From an uncultured Planctomycetota bacterium (GTDB taxonomy: Bacteria; Planctomycetota; Phycisphaerae; Phycisphaerales; UBA5793), in NCBI GenBank assembly GCA_900696685.1, contig CAADHA010000133.1, positions 1 through 57,052 on the forward strand: a stretch of 57,052 bases of DNA. The letters run 5' to 3'. The position numbers were made by a program, and so were the translations under genes. Below the pieces are notes generated by a model. That model saw nothing but the letters and a program-made list of their open reading frames with translations, did no database searches and was not told the origin of the DNA. Shown here in pieces: positions 52,743 through 57,052 of this stretch; the first letter of the stretch is position 1; every line of letters begins with the position of its first letter.

Positions 52743-54689
52743 TCAGCGCGCCCCTGCCGCGTGCGCGGGCCGATCGATGACCGCGGGCAGCGGCGCCTTC
52801 TCATCGCCCTGCGCCGAGGTGCTCGCCTCGAAAGGGCGCAGCCAGCGGGCCGACACCTCCTCCGGCCGCAGCCCCGGCCGCGCGTGCTGCGCCGCAGCCG
52901 CGATCAGACCCGCAAAAAGCGGATTCGGATGCAGCGGCCGGCTCGTCAACTCCGGATGAAACTGCCCGCCGATGAAGTACGGATGATCCTCATGCCGCAA
53001 CTCCAATACCTGCATGATCGGATGCTTCGGGTGCCGGCCGGAGAAGATCATTCCCGCCGCCTGCAGTCGATCGACGTACTTCGGTTCGACCTCGTAACGA
53101 TGGCGGAATCGCTCTCGCACATAGAGAGCCTGCGACTTGCGGCCTGAGACTTGAAGACCAGCCGCGCGCCGCTGCGGACTGTCGGCATATAGAAACGCCG
53201 CGAGCGAGTCCGGCTCGATCTCAACTTCCTGTCCGCCGAGGCGCATCGTGCCGCCGAGACCCTCGATCTGCTTCTGCTCGGGCAGTTCGCTGATGACGGG
53301 GTCGGCGCAGTTCGCGTCAAACTCCGTTGAGTTCGCCCCGCCCAGGCCCAGCACGTTCCGCGCATACTCGATCACCGCCACCTGGAAGCCGAGGCAGATG
53401 CCCATGTAGGGCACGTGGTTTTCGCGGCAGAAGCGGGCGCAGGCGATCTTGCCCTCGACGCCTCGGGCGCCGAAGCCGCCGGGCACGATGATGCCGTCGA
53501 CCCCTTTCATCGCGCTCGCCACGTTCTTCTCGGTGATCTCCGTCGTGTCGATCCACTTGATGTCGATCTCGGCCGAGAGTTCGGCGCTGCAGTGCTCCAG
53601 CGCCTTGTCGATCGAGGCGTAGGCGTCGCGCAGCGCGGCATACTTGCCCGTGATGCCGATGGTCACCTTGTGCTTCTTGGGTCGCGTGAGCGTCGCGACG
53701 AAGCCGCCCCACTTCTCGCGCGCTGCATCTTCATTGACCTGGTTCACCCGATCGTGCAGATTCAGAATCGACAGCACCTGCCGGTCCAGCCCCTGCGCCC
53801 GCAGCGCATCGGGAATCACGTAGATCGACTCGCGGTCGTGCATCGAAAACGTGCGGTTGAGCGGCACGTTGGAAAACATCGCGATCTTCTGCCGCACCGT
53901 GTTCGTCACGGGGTTCTTGGCGCGGCAGGCGACGATGTGCGGCTGAATGCCGACCTCCAGCAGGCGCTTGATGCCCAGTTGGGCTGCCTTGGACTTCTGC
54001 TCGCCGAGAATCTCGGGCTCGATGACGTAGGTGAGGGCGACGAAGCAGACGCTGCCGGGGCCTTCCTCAAACGCCAGTTCGCGCAGGGCTTCGATGTAAA
54101 AGCCGTTCTCGAAGTCGCCCGCCGTGCCGCCGACCTCGACGAAGACCACATCAGCCGGCCCGCCTTCGCAGCCCGTCATCGCCAGTTGCCGCAGCAGTCG
54201 CTTCACCTCGCCCGTCACGTGCGGGATCATCTGCACATCCCGGCCGAGGTACCCGCCCAGCCGCTCGCGCTCCAGGACCGTCGAGTAGATGCGCCCGGCA
54301 GTGGTGAAGTTGGCCAGCGAAAGGTTCTGATCGAGGATGCGTTCGTAGGTGCCCAGGTCCATGTCCGTCTCGGTGCCGTCATCGAGGACGAAGACTTCGC
54401 CGTGGCGATAGGGGTTGAGCGTGCCGGCGTCGATGTTGAGGTAGCCCTCGAGTTTGATGGGGGCGACGGAGAGGCCCTTGTCCTTGAGGAGTTTGGCGAT
54501 CGACGATGAGAAGATGCCCTTGCCCAGGCCGGACATGACCGTGCCGAAGACGGCCACATACCGGTGCCGGCCGGGCAGATAGCCCTTGGGCACAGGCGAG
54601 TAGTACTCGGTCGTTTCCTCCGGCGCCCCGAACTGGGCCAGGAGCGCAGGGTTCGTATGCGGGCTGCGAGCAGTCGATCGGTCGGGCAT
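52743..54689 (-). CDS. pyrG: CTP synthase with N- and C-terminal extensions
   Basis: A 648-residue enzyme converting UTP to CTP with glutamine and ATP; typical length is about 545. The P-loop is in VMSGLGKGIFSSSIAKLL near residues 51-68, about 40 residues later than usual, and no in-frame Met lies between, so the extension is translated if the annotated ATG or any upstream start is used. GEVFVLDDGTETDMDLGTYER and the amidotransferase domain with Cys432 in GICLGFQ and the His of GGQFHPE are intact. A further ~45 residues after SRPLHPNPLFAGL are Ala/Pro-rich. No good binding site precedes the ATG. A 32-bp tandem repeat lies upstream. Confidence 0.95.
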   Translation of the reverse strand: MPDRSTARSPHTNPALLAQFGAPEETTEYYSPVPKGYLPGRHRYVAVFGTVMSGLGKGIFSSSIAKLLKDKGLSVAPIKLEGYLNIDAGTLNPYRHGEVFVLDDGTETDMDLGTYERILDQNLSLANFTTAGRIYSTVLERERLGGYLGRDVQMIPHVTGEVKRLLRQLAMTGCEGGPADVVFVEVGGTAGDFENGFYIEALRELAFEEGPGSVCFVALTYVIEPEILGEQKSKAAQLGIKRLLEVGIQPHIVACRAKNPVTNTVRQKIAMFSNVPLNRTFSMHDRESIYVIPDALRAQGLDRQVLSILNLHDRVNQVNEDAAREKWGGFVATLTRPKKHKVTIGITGKYAALRDAYASIDKALEHCSAELSAEIDIKWIDTTEITEKNVASAMKGVDGIIVPGGFGARGVEGKIACARFCRENHVPYMGICLGFQVAVIEYARNVLGLGGANSTEFDANCADPVISELPEQKQIEGLGGTMRLGGQEVEIEPDSLAAFLYADSPQRRAAGLQVSGRKSQALYVRERFRHRYEVEPKYVDRLQAAGMIFSGRHPKHPIMQVLELRHEDHPYFIGGQFHPELTSRPLHPNPLFAGLIAAAAQHARPGLRPEEVSARWLRPFEASTSAQGDEKAPLPAVIDRPAHAAGAR

Positions 54690-54734
54690 GGGATAGTGTA
54701 ACCGGCAAAGCCGAGCGGGCGAGTCGCGTCAAAG

Positions 54735-54836
54735 CGAGCCCGAAGCGTCAGCGAGGAAGGATCGAACGAGCCCGAAGCGTGAGCGAGGGAGAATCCAACG
54801 AGCCTGAAGCGCGAGCGAGGGAGGATCAAACGAGCC
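54735..54836. repeat. Tandem 32-bp repeats upstream of pyrG
   Basis: Units begin at 54735, 54767 and 54799, each exactly 32 bases, with a fourth start (CGAGCC) at 54831. Each unit carries CGAGCC, then a GAAGCG...AGCGAGG core, then an ATC-A tail. The core is the same as in the inverted pairs at 7359-7458 and 13205-13367. There are no unique spacers, so this is not CRISPR. It ends about 46 bases upstream of the pyrG start and may influence its transcription. Confidence 0.78.
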
Positions 54837-54891
54837 ACACCCGTGAAGAAGCGACCGCTCACTGCACTGCTGCCCTGCGTGCGCAACGCGA

Positions 54892-54919
54892 AGAACCCGG
54901 AGCGTAAACTCCGGGTTCT
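54892..54919 (-). terminator. Hairpin after the secreted lectin-like gene
   Basis: A perfect 11-bp stem (AGAACCCGGAG with CTCCGGGTTCT) and a 6-base loop lie about 50 bases after the stop of the gene at 54970 (minus strand). Only a short pyrimidine run follows, so termination may be inefficient or Rho-assisted. Confidence 0.7.
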
Positions 54920-54969
54920 GCGGGTCTTGAATCAGGATGTGACGGGGTTGGTTCGAGTCAGTGCCTCGT

Positions 54970-55962
54970 CTACTCGATTGGCGCCACGTTGCTGGTGTCG
55001 CAGGTGGTGAGGTCGAGGAGTTGGAGGAACGAGCCACACGCGCCGTCGCCGGCGGTCGATCTGAGAATCTTCGCGCCGGTGCCGTCGGAACGACCGGTCC
55101 ACGCGAGATGAATCTGGCACGCTCCCAGTCCGAGTTGCGTCCCCTGGCACGGATTCCGGGCTGGCACGAGAAAATTCCCTTCGCATGTTGCGAAGATCAG
55201 GGCAACCTGCCCGTTCGGCGTGGCGCCGGACCACGAGACTTGGATGGGGCCGCCGCCCGGACACGTGCCGTCGGCGGTGAGGGTCGGCCCGCCAGTTCCT
55301 TGCCAGACTCGAATGTTGTCGAAATACGTTTCTCCCACATTGCCGCGCGCATAGTCGTGACACACGGTCAGTGCGGCGATTCGGTCAATGCCAGCGAAGG
55401 AACCGACATCATCGAACCGAACATTTCCCATCTGCTGGCCGGAAGCCCTATGAATCACCGAGGCGACAAGCGTGCGCGCTGCCGGATCGTACTCAATGGT
55501 CGTTCGGTACCATTGCCCTCGCTCGAAACGGGCAAAAGGGAGATGCCCGGAGCCGCCATTTCGGTCTCGATACGTGAGATGAAACCAGTCCCGCTGGTCT
55601 GGGTTTGCCGGATGGAGAAAGAAGGTCACGGGCGCTTCTGAGCACATGTCCTCATCAAAGAACCCGATGTAGCCATCAGCAGCCCAGTCGTAGCGAACTG
55701 GCTTGACGTCCACTTCGAGGCGAAGGAATCGAGCTCCATCCAGGGTGGCAAGTCGACGGTACGCGTACTCCTCAGAGCCGTTGATCTGTCGAGTGTAGAA
55801 ATCTGACCCCGTCCAGTAGTAGTTGTCAGGGTTGTTCGTGGTCCATTGAGGATCCTGCTGGAAGTCCTGCTCATAGATGATCTGCTGTCGTGCCATTGCG
55901 TGCGTTGAGAAAATCAACACGATGAGTGTCGCAGTTGCGTGCATAGTGCGCGTGTGGATCAT
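54970..55962 (-). CDS. Secreted lectin-like protein with shared C-terminal module
   Basis: A 330-residue exported protein with AGGAGG 6 bases before the ATG and a signal peptide ending HAMARQ. Residues about 30-220 form a beta-rich domain (DFQQDPQWTTNNPDNYYWTG, FLRLEVDVKPVRYDWAADGY, ETYFDNIRVWQG) like a concanavalin-type or carbohydrate-binding sandwich. Residues about 225-330 are a Cys-containing module (DGTCPGGGPIQVSWSGATPNG, CGSFLQLLDLTTCDTSNVAP) that matches the end of the FG-GAP protein at 36907-38328. It is divergent from the ECF sigma gene. Confidence 0.8.
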   Translation of the reverse strand: MIHTRTMHATATLIVLIFSTHAMARQQIIYEQDFQQDPQWTTNNPDNYYWTGSDFYTRQINGSEEYAYRRLATLDGARFLRLEVDVKPVRYDWAADGYIGFFDEDMCSEAPVTFFLHPANPDQRDWFHLTYRDRNGGSGHLPFARFERGQWYRTTIEYDPAARTLVASVIHRASGQQMGNVRFDDVGSFAGIDRIAALTVCHDYARGNVGETYFDNIRVWQGTGGPTLTADGTCPGGGPIQVSWSGATPNGQVALIFATCEGNFLVPARNPCQGTQLGLGACQIHLAWTGRSDGTGAKILRSTAGDGACGSFLQLLDLTTCDTSNVAPIE

Positions 55963-56210
55963 GGAAATCCTCCTGGGTTGTGGTGGCCGTGGTTCCGCTC
56001 GCCGCCTTAGTGAGGTCGGGGCCGACTGGTCACCAGACCCTGAATTGGCCCCTCATAGTGAACAGCGTAAACCCGCGCCCGAGTCCGCAACTGAGTGAGT
56101 GTGGGAGGCCGAGAATCGGCCAGCCTGTCCTACCGCCATTCCGCAGCATGGACTCCCTTCCTATGTCCTGGCCGATAGGATTGCTGGATAGGCGCCGAAG
56201 GAGACCCGCC

Positions 56211-56765
56211 ATGCGATCAGTCTCTGATGATGGCCGCACGCCTGCGGCGAACTCACCGGAAAGCGCGAGCATCGACTCGGCCACGCTGGCCAAACTCCGG
56301 GCGATCGCCGAATCTTTTCTGCGTCGCGAGCGGACCGGCCACACCCTCCAGCCCACCGCGCTTGTCAACGAGGCGGTGCTTGTCCTGACGGAGCGGCGCG
56401 ACCTCGGGCACACGAGCCAGAACGAATACATCCAGATCGCCGTCCAGGCCATGCGGCGGATTCTCATCGACTACGCCCGCGCGAAAAAAACCGAAAAACG
56501 CGGCGGAGACATGCGGAGAGTGACTCTGGATTCCGCTGCTCTTGTCGGGCGGCCGGTTGAGGCGCTCGGGGACATCCTCGACATCGAAGAAGCCCTCGCG
56601 CGGCTCGAAGCCCTGAACCCCCGCCAGGCCGAGGTGGTGGGCCTGCGCTTCTACGGCGGCCTGCCCATGGACCAGATCGCCGAGGTGCTCGGCATCTCCA
56701 AGCGAAGCGCCGAGAGTGCCTGGACCTGCGCCCGCGCCTGGCTTCAGAAGGAACTGGGCGGCTGA
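56211..56765 (+). CDS. ECF-type sigma factor (TIGR02999-like)
   Basis: A 184-residue RNA polymerase sigma factor. Start at 56211 has AAGGAG 8-9 bases upstream; the longer frame from 55980 lacks support. Region 2 is visible as RTGHTLQPTALVNEAVLVL and EYIQIAVQAMRRILIDYARA, and region 4 as LNPRQAEVVGLRFYGGLPM and QIAEVLGISKRSAESAW. This matches a sigma family common in planctomycetes and some proteobacteria. It is followed after 31 bases by a Ser/Thr kinase gene, a pairing in which the kinase may control the sigma factor (as reported for ECF43-type systems). Confidence 0.9.
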   Translation: MRSVSDDGRTPAANSPESASIDSATLAKLRAIAESFLRRERTGHTLQPTALVNEAVLVLTERRDLGHTSQNEYIQIAVQAMRRILIDYARAKKTEKRGGDMRRVTLDSAALVGRPVEALGDILDIEEALARLEALNPRQAEVVGLRFYGGLPMDQIAEVLGISKRSAESAWTCARAWLQKELGG

Positions 56766-56796
56766 CGGCCGCAGGCGAGCCAAACGGAGGCGCGTG

Positions 56797-57052
56797 GTGG
56801 ACGCGGCACGACACGAACACATCTGCAGGATCTTCGAGCAGGCCATCGCGCTTCCGGAGGAGCAGCGCGCCGCCTTGGTTGAGCGGTCCTGCGCGGGTGA
56901 TGCCGCTCTGCGCGAAGAGGTTGATGCGATCATCGCCGCCCATCAGCGGACCAATCCCATTCTGGACGCCGGCGCCCTCGCGCTGCTGACCGAGCGGGAG
57001 GACGAGGAGCATCCCGATCTCACGGGCCAGCGCATCGGCCGCTATGAACTCA
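56797..57052 (+). CDS. Serine/threonine protein kinase, 5' part only
   Basis: The frame opens at GTG 56797 (GTG 56794 also possible; GGAGG at 56786-56790) and runs off the window without a stop. The first 85 residues include an N-terminal helical region (RIFEQAIALPEEQRAALVER, then CAGDAALREEVDAIIAAH) seen in many planctomycete Ser/Thr kinases and end at GQRIGRYEL, the usual start of the kinase domain. It sits 31 bases after the ECF sigma gene, so the two are probably co-transcribed. The catalytic domain lies outside the window. Confidence 0.85.
   Translation, partial: MDAARHEHICRIFEQAIALPEEQRAALVERSCAGDAALREEVDAIIAAHQRTNPILDAGALALLTEREDEEHPDLTGQRIGRYEL

Noticed and set aside
54735-54836. CRISPR-like array
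   Set aside because: The 32-bp units are contiguous and nearly identical, without unique spacers, and no cas gene is present.

Overview
The window is a high-GC bacterial chromosome segment that most resembles a planctomycete, probably of the Phycisphaerae type. The clues are a TIGR02999-like ECF sigma factor followed by a Ser/Thr kinase, an H-X9-DG pseudopilin, a dockerin-type secreted protein, large porins with an N-terminal coiled coil, many secreted proteins of unknown function, and short palindromic repeats between genes. The phylum is an inference from gene content; no rRNA is present.

Layout. 1-828 has no gene but carries a perfect 19-bp inverted repeat. 829-6151 (+, with one lipoprotein on -) holds an orphan ketoacyl synthase, an LTxxQ-type secreted protein, a small ORF overlapping rpiA, and a PD40 propeller protein. 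6190-8743 (-) holds a degenerate M24-family protein and metK. 9216-14616 (+) holds gltX, glnS and a radical SAM protein, with a truncated Y1 transposase remnant between the two synthetase genes. 14780-16622 holds three small envelope proteins. 16729-19782 (-) is a tandem pair of porin paralogues with a clear terminator and a terminator-like leader. 20371-22341 (-) is transketolase. 22684-30221 holds a secreted protein and a 2041-residue alpha-2-macroglobulin with an intact thioester motif, bracketed by 31-bp hairpin repeats.

30362-35798 (-) is a tight four-gene unit: pseudopilin, histidine kinase, sigma54-type response regulator and dockerin protein, the last overlapping the regulator by ATGA. 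36265-38328 (+) holds a small exported protein and a seven-repeat FG-GAP propeller. 38459-46259 (-) is a Cus-type metal efflux operon led by a small Cys-rich exported protein. 46386-50724 (-) is a HlyD/permease/ATPase exporter. 50872-52530 (+) is an AbgT-family transporter. These are followed by tRNA-CAT, pyrG with long terminal extensions and a 32-bp tandem repeat upstream, a secreted protein sharing its C-terminal module with the FG-GAP protein, an ECF sigma factor, and the start of a Ser/Thr kinase cut by the window edge.

How the parts fit. Housekeeping genes (metK, gltX, glnS, rpiA, tkt, pyrG, tRNA) are mixed with envelope, export and signalling genes. No phage, plasmid, CRISPR or complete insertion sequence is visible. 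The least explained items are the pseudopilin/two-component/dockerin unit, the repeat family seen both as inverted pairs and as a tandem array, the structured leader before the first porin gene, the Cys-rich protein heading the Cus operon, and the shared C-terminal module. Very long antisense ORFs opposite real genes are common here and were treated as products of high GC.
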